Positions 1 through 6,863 of a stretch of 10,642 nt of DNA are shown piece after piece. Location of the stretch: the NCBI GenBank assembly GCA_002363635.1, contig DEWM01000104.1, positions 1 through 10,642 of the forward strand. Reading direction: 5' to 3'. Source of the stretch: Caryophanales bacterium UBA3210. Its GTDB lineage: Bacteria; Bacillota_I; Bacilli_A; RFN20; CAG-449. Numbering within the stretch: position 1 is the first letter of the stretch; each line of letters begins with the position of its first letter. The notes under the pieces are model-generated. The model searched no databases, had not been told where the DNA came from, and worked only from the letters and a program-made list of their open reading frames with translations. A program made the translations under genes and the position numbers.

Positions 1-6
1 CCCCCT
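1..6 (-). promoter_or_regulatory. probable ribosome binding site of a gene beyond the left edge
   Basis: The minus strand reads TAGGGGG as it runs off the window. The same TAGGGGG string precedes the start codon of the SSB-like gene at 1223, where it is the apparent Shine-Dalgarno. A TATAAT-like hexamer lies just upstream (10-15, minus strand), but it is only 3 nt away and has no good minus-35 partner, so I do not call a promoter. A minus-strand gene starting just outside the window is inferred, not seen. Confidence 0.35.
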
Positions 7-53
7 ATGATTATATAATTTTACTATGCATTCATAATAAAAAGGTTGTTCTT

Positions 54-73
54 TTTTATTATATATAATAAAA
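54..73. repeat. 20-bp perfect AT-only palindrome
   Basis: The 20 bases are identical to their own reverse complement, with no spacer at the centre, and contain only A and T. The site lies in the 181-nt non-coding stretch after plsC. Near-copies of ATAATAAAAGGT flank and overlap it (about 34-46 and 65-75). It could be a regulatory dyad for the gene off the left edge, or simply AT-rich low complexity. No U-tract makes it a convincing terminator. Confidence 0.5.
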
Positions 74-181
74 GGTCCAAATAAAAGAGAAAATCATTCA
101 TTTAAATCCCTTTTACCTGTTTAATTTTTTACCAAATATCAATCTTAGTTACTAATGTCATATTATGTTTAAAAATAAGAT

Positions 182-210
182 AAAAAAATAGATACCTTGA
201 GGTACCTATT
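182..210 (-). terminator. intrinsic terminator after plsC, with the plsC stop inside the stem
   Basis: On the minus strand the arm AATAGGTACC, loop TCAA and arm GGTATCTATT pair over 10 positions with one G-U pair, and lead directly into a run of T residues (188-182). The plsC stop codon TAG (208-206) is part of the upstream arm, so the coding sequence ends inside the hairpin. It closes the pulA/SSB-like/plsC transcription unit. Confidence 0.85.
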
Positions 211-949
211 TTGAGTATATTTCATTAAATTTAATTTCAAGTTTTCTTTCTTCTTCTTGGACCATATTTTGAACTTTAGATGCTACTTCTAAAGTAGACA
301 TATCTTTATAGTCTTCATAACTAAGTGCAGGAAGAATGGAGCAGAAGACATGATGAACTTTATTTTTATATCTTTTATCAGAAATAAATGTATTACCATA
401 TAAGGCTACTGGAACAATCTTTTTCTTAATAGACATCGTATATTTAAAAGTTCCTGCTTTAAAATCGCCTAACGATAAATCTGGTTTTTTAGTTCTAGTG
501 CCTTCTGGAAAAATGATATAACGAACGTTCTTCTTTTCCATATTCTCTTTTACTTGTTTCATGACTTTTATTTCTTGACGAAGATTAGTTCTTTCTAAAA
601 ATAATGAGTCATTGATACTCATAATATTATTAATAATTGGATAATGTTTTACTGCAGCTTTACCAACAAAAGCGATTGGATCTTTAGATAAATCAAAGAA
701 TACTAAGCAATCTAAAGCAGACTGATGATTTGGAGTTACTAAAAATGATTCTTCAATAGGCCAATTTTCTAAGCCTTCATAATGATAGACAATTTTAGCA
801 GCATCAGTTTCTTTTTTAATAAATTTCTTAGTTTTTTGATATTTATAAACTTGTGAAACTTTATTTCTTCTTAGATAAAGACTTTTAGTCCAGATAAGTG
901 ACCAAAGTAATCTAGGTAAAGTTTTGAATGCAGTACGAACTAAAGTCAT
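206..949 (-). CDS. plsC: 1-acyl-sn-glycerol-3-phosphate acyltransferase (PlsC family)
   Basis: Predicted to acylate lysophosphatidic acid to phosphatidic acid, the second acylation of phospholipid synthesis, at the inner face of the membrane. The 247-aa protein shows the acyltransferase blocks in order: the HX4D motif (HQSALD, residues 75-80, catalytic His75 and Asp80), a block-II-like LFLERTN around 116-122, the FPEGTR substrate-binding block at 147-152, and VPVALYG at 179-185. The length matches the family. The N-terminus is amphipathic and basic with an aromatic-hydrophobic stretch (about 11-25), better suited to interfacial membrane binding than to a signal peptide. The start has AAAGGA about 6 nt upstream, inside the end of the SSB-like gene, and the two genes are separated by one base, so translation is probably coupled. 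Acyl-ACP versus acyl-CoA preference, and PlsC versus another lysophospholipid acyltransferase, cannot be told from sequence. Confidence 0.9.
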   Translation of the reverse strand: MTLVRTAFKTLPRLLWSLIWTKSLYLRRNKVSQVYKYQKTKKFIKKETDAAKIVYHYEGLENWPIEESFLVTPNHQSALDCLVFFDLSKDPIAFVGKAAVKHYPIINNIMSINDSLFLERTNLRQEIKVMKQVKENMEKKNVRYIIFPEGTRTKKPDLSLGDFKAGTFKYTMSIKKKIVPVALYGNTFISDKRYKNKVHHVFCSILPALSYEDYKDMSTLEVASKVQNMVQEEERKLEIKFNEIYSK

Positions 950-950
950 A

Positions 951-1223
951 TTATTCCTTTCCTAAATAACTAGACTCCTCAATTAGAATTACTAATTGAT
1001 TATTTAATTTATCAAGGCGACCTTTAAATAGATAAATATTCCCTTTTTCACACGAGAATATTCCTCCTTTAGAAGATTTAGTCCAATTGATTAAAGGTAC
1101 ATCTAAATCTTCAAATTTACCTTGTGAGTCTTTAAAGTCTTGGATAACGTGAGCGTAACGAATTTTATTTTCGTTAGAATCAACTTCTCCAAGTACTCCC
1201 ATAAATACGATAACATTAACCAT
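951..1223 (-). CDS. short single-stranded-DNA-binding-like OB-fold protein
   Basis: This 90-aa protein looks like a shortened SSB. It opens with MVNVIVFMGVLGEV, comparable to the first OB-fold strand of SSB, has a central LDVPLINWTKS resembling the F/I-x-V/N-W block, and then GNIYLFKGRLDKLNNQLVILIEESSYL, comparable to the SSB strand that reads G-x-x-V-x-V-x-G-R-L and ends in ES-x-x-F/Y-L. Typical SSBs have an OB domain of about 105-110 aa plus a disordered tail with an acidic tip. Both the tail and some loop length are missing, so it probably cannot recruit SSB partners in the usual way. The start at 1223 is supported by AGGGGG 7-8 nt upstream. It sits between pulA and plsC, one base from plsC. 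The family call is by eye; another small OB-fold role, or a role tied to plsC, remains possible. Confidence 0.55.
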   Translation of the reverse strand: MVNVIVFMGVLGEVDSNENKIRYAHVIQDFKDSQGKFEDLDVPLINWTKSSKGGIFSCEKGNIYLFKGRLDKLNNQLVILIEESSYLGKE

Positions 1224-1230
1224 AACTCTT

Positions 1231-1250
1231 CCCCCTACAATTAAATTATA
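1231..1250 (-). promoter_or_regulatory. possible minus-10 (TATAAT) and Shine-Dalgarno before the SSB-like gene
   Basis: A perfect TATAAT lies at 1250-1245 and AGGGGG at 1236-1231, giving a short leader before the start codon at 1223. No recognisable minus-35 sits 16-18 nt upstream, and no clear terminator follows pulA in the 84-nt gap. The SSB-like gene and plsC may therefore be served both by read-through from pulA and by a weak internal promoter. Confidence 0.3.
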
Positions 1251-1307
1251 AGGGATAAGGTGTTTCAGTTGGTTTTTTAAATATTCCCAATTTTTATTAA
1301 AAAGTGG

Positions 1308-3455
1308 TTATTTTTTTACAACAATTACAACTGATAATGGATTGACTAATAAATGTTGAGCAAATAGTTCTGAACAGATTTCTCCAGATTCATTAAAAAT
1401 AATTTGATAATAATCATTTAAATCAGTTTCAAATAAAGATTTTGTAGGGTTAACATACATAATTACATCTTTAAATGGACTAATTAATTCTTTATCAATA
1501 TATTGAACTTTAAGTACTCCGCCTTTATCAGTTGAGATTTCGATTCCTTTATCAATAATGTCTTTTGAAGACATTCTTAAGAAAGGATATTTCTTTTTGA
1601 ATTTTACGACGTCTTTGAAGAAGTTAAACATTTCACTTCTTTCATCAAGAACGTTATATTTAAATGAATTAATTTTATCTCCAGAACGATATGAGTTATG
1701 ATCTCCATCTTTTGAAAGACCAATTTCTTGGCCTAAATGGAAGAATGGAACACCAAAACTAAAGATGTTTAAAGCATTAATTAATTTAATTCTCTTTAAT
1801 TTAGTAATTTCATCTTCATCGTAACAGCACTTTTCAAGCTTATCAAAAATTGTGTTGTTATCATGACATTCTACATAGTTAATTGACTGATTAACATCTT
1901 TAAATAATGGAGGATACGCTAGAGGTAAAGATGAACCTAAGAAGACATGTTTAAATCCATCGATATAGTTAGTATCTCCAGTTAAATAACCTTTGACATA
2001 TAAAGCATCATGGTCTGTTTTACCTTTTGCAATATCTCTATAACGATCATTAAAGAAACCAATGTTTTCAAGTTTAAAAGCATTATTCATGCTTGCTTTT
2101 TGAGAAGGAGCAAGAACTGTAGGCATATCCCAACCTTCACCATATAAGATAAAGTCTTTATTTAGTTTTTTACATTCTTCATAGACTTCTAGAATTGTCT
2201 TAGTATCAAGTAAGCCCATTAAATCAAATCTTAAACCATCAATACCAAATTCTTTAACCCAATACTTACATGAATCGACAATAAATTTTCTTGCCATTAA
2301 ATGACGAGATTCAAATTCGTTACCACAGAAAGAACCGTTTGAAAGGTATCCATCTTCTGTATATCTAAAATAATAATTTGGGCAAGCTTTTTCAAAAGGT
2401 GAAGTTTCCATATTGAAAACGTGGTTAAAGACAACATCCATAACAACACGAATATTGTTTTTATGTAATGAACCAATCATTGTCTTTAATTCAACAATAC
2501 GGGCAAGTGGGTCTAAAGGATTAGACGCCATACCACCTTCAACTGCATTATAGAATAAAGGATCATATCCCCAGTTATAAGTATCTTGAGGATGTAAATC
2601 ATTAGTAGTTTGGAAATCAAAGACAGGAAGAATTTGTACGTGAGTAACTCCTAGTTCCTTTAAGTAGTCAAGACCTACTGGATTACCTTTAGGAGTTTTT
2701 ACTCCCTCTTCCGCTAAACCTAAATATTTACCTTTATGAACAATTAATGTATTTGGATCACTAGTTGCGTCTCTTACCGATAATTCACAAATAACTGCAT
2801 CAGTAATAGTACCAAATGGTTTTAAATCTTCATTATGTAAATCAACTTCAACTAATTTTGGGTCAACAATAACTGATCTTTTTGAGTTAACTGTAACTGC
2901 TTTTGAGCAAGGGTCAGGTGTTTCAACAGTTTGGCCATTAATTTCTAAGAAATATAAATAAGACCAGGCTGCAAAATCGCCATTAACTACTGCTTCTAGA
3001 ACACCAGTTTTTTCATCTTTATTCATAACTTGAGTAACAGTATCATGAGTTTTTTCGTTATGAATCATAACAAAGCCACCACTAGCAATAGGTGAGAAAA
3101 CTCTAAATGTAGTATTTTTCTTAGTATAGATAGCACCCATTTCTTCATCAGAATGCATTCTACCAATATATTTATCGCTTCTCATTAAGCATGAGCAATC
3201 TAAAGGAATTACGATATTTCTATCGTCCATGATTGTATAATATCTTCCTAATTTAAACTGAGGTAATTTCTTAATTGTATATTTAAATGTACTTGTTGTT
3301 TCGTTGATAGAATCAATAACAAGTTTTTGTACGCAAAAATCTAAGTCATAAAGATAGAATTCTTTACATCCTTGGCTATTATAAGATTTTGGTATAACAA
3401 TCTTTAATTCTTTATCATTTTTTAAATATGCTTCGAAATAATTTTTTGATGCCAT
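1308..3455 (-). CDS. pulA: type I pullulanase (alpha-1,6-glucan debranching enzyme, GH13)
   Basis: Predicted to hydrolyse alpha-1,6 branches in pullulan, glycogen or starch dextrins. The 715-aa protein carries the pullulanase signature YNWGYDP at 293-299 and all four GH13 conserved regions: DVVFNHV (340-346), GLRFDLMGL (407-415, nucleophile Asp411), YGEGWD (438-443, acid/base Glu440) and ECHDNN (529-534, transition-state Asp532). An N-terminal domain (about 1-100) and a CBM48-like beta domain (about 105-195) precede the barrel; a beta-rich C-terminal domain follows (about 625-715). There is no signal peptide, membrane anchor or cell-wall anchor, so it should act in the cytoplasm on stored glycogen or imported dextrins. 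The start at 3455 has AAGGAG about 10 nt upstream. No glycogen or maltodextrin genes are adjacent in the window, so its pathway partners lie elsewhere. The exact branch-length preference is unknown. Confidence 0.95.
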   Translation of the reverse strand: MASKNYFEAYLKNDKELKIVIPKSYNSQGCKEFYLYDLDFCVQKLVIDSINETTSTFKYTIKKLPQFKLGRYYTIMDDRNIVIPLDCSCLMRSDKYIGRMHSDEEMGAIYTKKNTTFRVFSPIASGGFVMIHNEKTHDTVTQVMNKDEKTGVLEAVVNGDFAAWSYLYFLEINGQTVETPDPCSKAVTVNSKRSVIVDPKLVEVDLHNEDLKPFGTITDAVICELSVRDATSDPNTLIVHKGKYLGLAEEGVKTPKGNPVGLDYLKELGVTHVQILPVFDFQTTNDLHPQDTYNWGYDPLFYNAVEGGMASNPLDPLARIVELKTMIGSLHKNNIRVVMDVVFNHVFNMETSPFEKACPNYYFRYTEDGYLSNGSFCGNEFESRHLMARKFIVDSCKYWVKEFGIDGLRFDLMGLLDTKTILEVYEECKKLNKDFILYGEGWDMPTVLAPSQKASMNNAFKLENIGFFNDRYRDIAKGKTDHDALYVKGYLTGDTNYIDGFKHVFLGSSLPLAYPPLFKDVNQSINYVECHDNNTIFDKLEKCCYDEDEITKLKRIKLINALNIFSFGVPFFHLGQEIGLSKDGDHNSYRSGDKINSFKYNVLDERSEMFNFFKDVVKFKKKYPFLRMSSKDIIDKGIEISTDKGGVLKVQYIDKELISPFKDVIMYVNPTKSLFETDLNDYYQIIFNESGEICSELFAQHLLVNPLSVVIVVKK

Positions 3456-3527
3456 ATTTATTATTCTCCTTATTTTTGGATTAATACAATCTATATATTA
3501 ACAAATTATTAAATGACTAGTTACAAT

Positions 3528-3556
3528 TTTATATTATTTAATATAAAAATTAGCAA
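3528..3556 (-). promoter_or_regulatory. candidate pulA promoter
   Basis: On the minus strand TTGCTA (3556-3551) is followed after exactly 17 nt by TATAAA (3533-3528), four and five matches to the housekeeping minus-35 and minus-10. It lies just downstream of the ftsK terminator and would give a leader of roughly 65 nt. Other AT-rich hexamers nearer the gene could also serve. I see no convincing catabolite-control (cre) site. Confidence 0.5.
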
Positions 3557-3565
3557 TTAATAAAC

Positions 3566-3599
3566 AAAAAAGATGGAAGATAACATCTTCTTCCATCTT
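3566..3599 (-). terminator. intrinsic terminator after ftsK
   Basis: A perfect 11-bp stem (AAGATGGAAGA pairing with TCTTCCATCTT) with an 8-nt loop is followed on the minus strand by a T run (3571-3566). It begins 6 nt past the ftsK stop at 3606, so ftsK is insulated from pulA. Confidence 0.9.
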
Positions 3600-3605
3600 A
3601 ATTTA

Positions 3606-6314
3606 TTAAATTTGTTTATCTGGATGAGCCTCATTCCATTCTTCTTTAGTAACTTTAACAATTCTTCTACCATTTGGATTTCTTCCTAGTACCCCTTCAT
3701 CTTCTAGAAGCATTAGGAGTTTATCCGCTCTAGGGAAACCAATACCAAATCTAGATTGTAAATTAGATGTAGAAGCAATGTGAGTAGAGATGACGTGAGC
3801 TCTAGCTTGATCTAAAAGTTCATCACCAGCAGCGCCTTGATCTGATAATGCTGCTTCCATGAAATTTGATGATTCTTCAACAGTATCTAGACCAGTAAAG
3901 TTAGGATCATAATCAAGTTCAGCTTGTGTCTTAATATAATCAATTAAATCAATAATTTCATCGGTAGGAATATATGAGCCTTGAACTCTAATCATTGAAG
4001 AATGACCAGGCAATTTACAAAGCATATCACCATGACCAATTAATTGTTCTGCTCCTCCCTCATCAAGAATAGTTCTTGAGTCAGTAAATGAAGGAAGTTT
4101 TAAACCGATACGAGAAGGAACAACTGCCTTAATATCGCCTGTTACGACATTAACTGAAGGTCTTTGAGTACAGATAATTAAGTAGATACCACAGGCTCTA
4201 GATTTTTGACATAATCTTTTAACATTTGGTTCAATTTCTTTACCGTGTTCACTCATAAAATCGGAGAATTCATCAACGATGACTACAATATTAGGTAATG
4301 GATCTAAACCAAGTTTAGGGGCAAGAGCATTATATTCAGAAATCTTAGTTACACCTTTACCTTTTTCTCTAAATAAAGTGTAACGTCTTTCCATTTCTTC
4401 TACTAATTTTTTGAATGCCTTAATACCTTGTTTGTCGCTTGTAACTACTGGGCAAAGTAAGTGAGGTAAACCATCATATTTAGTAAATTCAACTTGCTTA
4501 GGGTCAATTAACATTAATTTAAGTTCATCAGGTCTATTTCTCATAAGTAAAGCAGCAATAATAGTATTAATAAATACTGATTTACCAGAACCTGTAGTAC
4601 CTGCGACAAGTAAGTGAGGAAGTTCATCAATATTAACTGACTCAACTTCGTTATCAATGCCTTTACCAAGTGGTACTAATAATTTATCTTTTTCTTTAGT
4701 TTTAGAAGCAATAGCATTTAGACAATCTTTGAATGAAACAGCTTCAGCTTTAGCGTTACCAAGTTCGATTGAAGAAGTGTCTTTTCCTTCAACGACAAGT
4801 TCAAGTCTAACATTCTTAACACCGCCTAATTTCTGGCCAATTTCATTCTTAACTGATTCAAGAGTACCAACCTTAACACCTTCGTTCATTCTAACATTAA
4901 ATCTAGTAACAGAAGGACCAATTGTATATGATTCACATCTAGCACCAACTCTAAATTCAGTAAATGTTTCATTTAATTTAACAAGTCTAGTTTCCGCAAG
5001 AGCAATGTTTTCGTGAGTTGCGTTTTCATTTGGATGGTCTTTAAAAATATCAATAGGTGGATAATGATAATCTTTTAAGGATTTTTTCTTAGGAATAGAA
5101 GTATCCTCATATTGTTTATCTTCCATCTTTTCTCTATTTGTTAAATCGCCAATAATTGAAGAAGAAACATCTTTTTGAATGCCTGTAGAGGTTTCATTAA
5201 AGATTTTTACCTCTTCTTGAGGAACGATTTTTTCAATTACAGGAGTATTATTATTTGTTATTTCTTTAGTTACAACAGGAATATCTGCAGTTTCTACTTC
5301 TAATTTAGTAACAACTGGTCTTTCTTTAACTATTCTTTCTTCTTTAACTTCATATGAAGGTTTAATAGAAGGAATAGATACTAAATCATCTTCTTCAATA
5401 GGATTTACATCTGTAAAATCAAATGAAGATTTCTTCTCTTCTTTATTAAATCTACTCGCGTCAACAGAATCAACTTTATCAATTGTATATGTATTATATG
5501 AAACATTGATTGTAGGATGATCCATTTTAATATCGACAGTTTTAGATTTAGTAATATCTAAATCTTCAGTAGGTTCTTGAATCTTTTCTAAGCTTTGAGC
5601 AGCATAAGTTTCTAAAGAATATTTATTTTCATCAACTTGCTCTACTTCTTCTTCATCATTTTCTTCATTTTCACTAGTTTCAAGTAATTCATTAGCTTCT
5701 AAAGTACGTTTAGGTTCTTCTACTTTTTCTTCGCTTTCTCTCTTCTTCATATTTTTAAAGAATTTAAAGAGATGGAAAATAGGTTCTTTTAAGCAAATGA
5801 GTAAAGCCACTACACCAAAAATGCTTAACGCCACAATGTAACCAATATAGCTAAAGCAGGTTGTTAAAGCACCTTGTAATAAGTATCCAAAGAAGCCTCC
5901 TCCTGAATGTAAAACTTCATTTATTCCTTCAACACTAAATAAAGAAATTCCTGCAGAACTAAGGTTTTCTAAATATAAAGACGCAAAATTTGTTAAAGTA
6001 ATTTGTTCATTACTAATATTAGATGCACTTAGCAAGATTAAAAAGAATAATATTCCTGCTACCAAGTACATATTAAATTTAATATTTAAGAAATGTTTTT
6101 TTACAATTAAATAAATACCTAAAAAAACAATGAATAGATAAACTAAAATATAGTACATGCCAAATAAGAAAAGCATATTATACTGTAAAAATTCTCCAAC
6201 TGGTCCTTTACCAATAAGTCCAATTGCAGAAATTAATATCATCATGAGTCCAATCATGATTGCCTCAAAATTATTATTTTCGAGAATCTTTTTATCTAAC
6301 TTTTCTTTAGCCAT
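3606..6314 (-). CDS. ftsK: FtsK/SpoIIIE-family DNA translocase
   Basis: A membrane-anchored, hexameric ATP-driven DNA pump that moves chromosome ends through the closing septum. From the start at 6314 it has 902 aa, within the family range. The N-terminus holds about four membrane segments (about 17-35, 47-71, 80-97, 150-174). An acidic, low-complexity linker (about 190-425) follows. The RecA-type motor has Walker A GTTGSGKS near 570, Walker B VIVDEFSD near 677 and the family GGAEQLIGHGDML stretch. The C-terminal gamma winged helix (about 840-902; QSRFGIGFPRADKLL) reads the orienting DNA motif. I prefer the start at 6314 over an in-frame ATG at 6353, because AAAGGG lies at suitable distance before 6314 while the ATG at 6353 abuts the minus-10 and would lie upstream of the transcript. 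The gene is single, with its own promoter and terminator. Whether it works in division or sporulation cannot be judged here. Confidence 0.96.
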   Translation of the reverse strand: MAKEKLDKKILENNNFEAIMIGLMMILISAIGLIGKGPVGEFLQYNMLFLFGMYYILVYLFIVFLGIYLIVKKHFLNIKFNMYLVAGILFFLILLSASNISNEQITLTNFASLYLENLSSAGISLFSVEGINEVLHSGGGFFGYLLQGALTTCFSYIGYIVALSIFGVVALLICLKEPIFHLFKFFKNMKKRESEEKVEEPKRTLEANELLETSENEENDEEEVEQVDENKYSLETYAAQSLEKIQEPTEDLDITKSKTVDIKMDHPTINVSYNTYTIDKVDSVDASRFNKEEKKSSFDFTDVNPIEEDDLVSIPSIKPSYEVKEERIVKERPVVTKLEVETADIPVVTKEITNNNTPVIEKIVPQEEVKIFNETSTGIQKDVSSSIIGDLTNREKMEDKQYEDTSIPKKKSLKDYHYPPIDIFKDHPNENATHENIALAETRLVKLNETFTEFRVGARCESYTIGPSVTRFNVRMNEGVKVGTLESVKNEIGQKLGGVKNVRLELVVEGKDTSSIELGNAKAEAVSFKDCLNAIASKTKEKDKLLVPLGKGIDNEVESVNIDELPHLLVAGTTGSGKSVFINTIIAALLMRNRPDELKLMLIDPKQVEFTKYDGLPHLLCPVVTSDKQGIKAFKKLVEEMERRYTLFREKGKGVTKISEYNALAPKLGLDPLPNIVVIVDEFSDFMSEHGKEIEPNVKRLCQKSRACGIYLIICTQRPSVNVVTGDIKAVVPSRIGLKLPSFTDSRTILDEGGAEQLIGHGDMLCKLPGHSSMIRVQGSYIPTDEIIDLIDYIKTQAELDYDPNFTGLDTVEESSNFMEAALSDQGAAGDELLDQARAHVISTHIASTSNLQSRFGIGFPRADKLLMLLEDEGVLGRNPNGRRIVKVTKEEWNEAHPDKQI

Positions 6315-6344
6315 AATTATGTACCCTTTTAATCTTATATTTTT

Positions 6345-6373
6345 ATTATACATATGAATTTTATTTATTTAAA
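6345..6373 (-). promoter_or_regulatory. candidate ftsK promoter
   Basis: TTTAAA (6373-6368), a 17-nt spacer and a perfect TATAAT (6350-6345) lie on the minus strand between the upstream terminator and ftsK, giving a leader of about 24-30 nt with AAAGGG as ribosome site. The minus-35 matches only four of six positions and is embedded in an AT palindrome. Confidence 0.55.
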
Positions 6374-6381
6374 TAAATAAA
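6360..6381. repeat. 22-bp perfect AT-only palindrome upstream of ftsK
   Basis: A gapless A/T palindrome centred at 6370/6371. It covers the putative minus-35 of ftsK and follows the terminator T-tract of the preceding operon. It could act as an operator, an UP-like element or a bendable spacer, or reflect base composition. Confidence 0.5.
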
Positions 6382-6385
6382 TTAT

Positions 6386-6409
6386 AAAAAAACTAGCATT
6401 TCTGCTAGT
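6386..6409 (-). terminator. intrinsic terminator of the mraZ operon, with a stop codon inside the stem
   Basis: On the minus strand the perfect 7-bp stem ACTAGCA/TGCTAGT closes a GAAA tetraloop and is followed by seven T (6392-6386). The TAG stop of the 75-aa gene (6407-6405) lies in the upstream arm. A plus-strand T run two bases beyond the stem (6412-6418) could make it weakly bidirectional, but no plus-strand gene needs it. Confidence 0.88.
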
Positions 6410-6632
6410 AATTTTTTTCCTTTTTCTCCATTAACTTATCCTTATTGGAGGAAACAATCAATAATGTAGATAGATAAGCAATATTGAAAAGAATAAATAA
6501 TGTAAAGATGATGCCTAGAGCATTTGCATCAAAATATATTTTAGCAGCATATAAACTTATATAAACTGTTGCAGTAATTATTACTAGCCACAAGTCAATA
6601 GTGACAAGAGTTTTAGTCAAAAACTTTTTCAT
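6405..6632 (-). CDS. small two-helix membrane protein of unknown function
   Basis: I do not recognise this 75-aa protein. It has a short basic start (MKKFLTK), two hydrophobic helices (about 9-31 and 38-60) joined by a tight turn with Asp35-Ala-Asn, and a lysine-rich tail (NKDKLMEKKEKNY). By the positive-inside rule both ends should be cytoplasmic. It is the last gene of the mraZ operon, starting 8 nt after the 72-aa gene, with AGGTG about 6 nt before the ATG. Its stop is embedded in the operon terminator, which supports it being a real end of the transcription unit. The place is where a septal transpeptidase gene would often follow ftsL, so a role in division or envelope is suggested by context only. 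Confidence 0.75.
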   Translation of the reverse strand: MKKFLTKTLVTIDLWLVIITATVYISLYAAKIYFDANALGIIFTLFILFNIAYLSTLLIVSSNKDKLMEKKEKNY

Positions 6633-6640
6633 ATAAACAC

Positions 6641-6859
6641 CTATTTTCTTTCAAGTGTGTAAGTAGTAGGTGTTTCACTTGACTCATTCTGTAATTTTTG
6701 AATTTCAACAGTAACTGCCTTATTTGAAGAAATTAAAGAAGCAGCAACAGGAACACAAAGTGCAAAAGTAGCAGCCATTATTAATGCACCGATAACGCCT
6801 AGCTTTCTAGCTCTATGATCAAATCTAGTCATGTTTGTCTTTTGCAATTTGTTTTTCAT
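6641..6859 (-). CDS. small single-pass membrane protein at the ftsL position (possible reduced FtsL)
   Basis: The 72-aa protein has a basic cytoplasmic N-terminus (residues 1-19, KNKLQKTNMTRFDHRARK), one membrane helix (about 20-44) and a very short outside part of about 28 residues (SSNKAVTVEIQKLQNE, then a Thr/Ser-rich end). That is FtsL topology, and it sits immediately downstream of rsmH, where ftsL sits in most Gram-positive dcw clusters. FtsL proteins are usually near 100-120 aa, with a long periplasmic coiled coil that binds DivIC/FtsB. Here only about two heptads (VEIQKLQNE) could form. The start has AAAGGAAG upstream, inside the rsmH tail, with 4 nt between the genes, indicating translational coupling. 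Identity as FtsL rests on position and topology, not on recognised residues. Confidence 0.75.
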   Translation of the reverse strand: MKNKLQKTNMTRFDHRARKLGVIGALIMAATFALCVPVAASLISSNKAVTVEIQKLQNESSETPTTYTLERK

Positions 6860-6863
6860 ATTA

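Noticed and set aside
1224..1307. Terminator after pulA
   Set aside because: Only a 4-bp TTGG/CCAA pairing with a long loop and no following T-tract could be found; not reported as a terminator.
4657..5016. Plus-strand open frame of 119 codons
   Set aside because: Antisense to the FtsK motor region; Ser/Thr/Leu-rich low-complexity translation with no family features. The minus frame carries clear FtsK motifs.
5580..5760. Repetitive acidic coding in ftsK as a possible insertion or foreign segment
   Set aside because: It is the usual disordered Glu-rich linker between the membrane and motor domains, in frame with both sides.
6315..6353. N-terminal extension of FtsK from the ATG at 6353
   Set aside because: This ATG abuts the minus-10 hexamer at 6350-6345, so it would not be in the transcript; the ATG at 6314 has AAAGGG in place.
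6157..6357. Plus-strand open frame of 66 codons
   Set aside because: Antisense to the FtsK membrane helices; the hydrophobic translation mirrors the complementary strand. No ribosome site or promoter.
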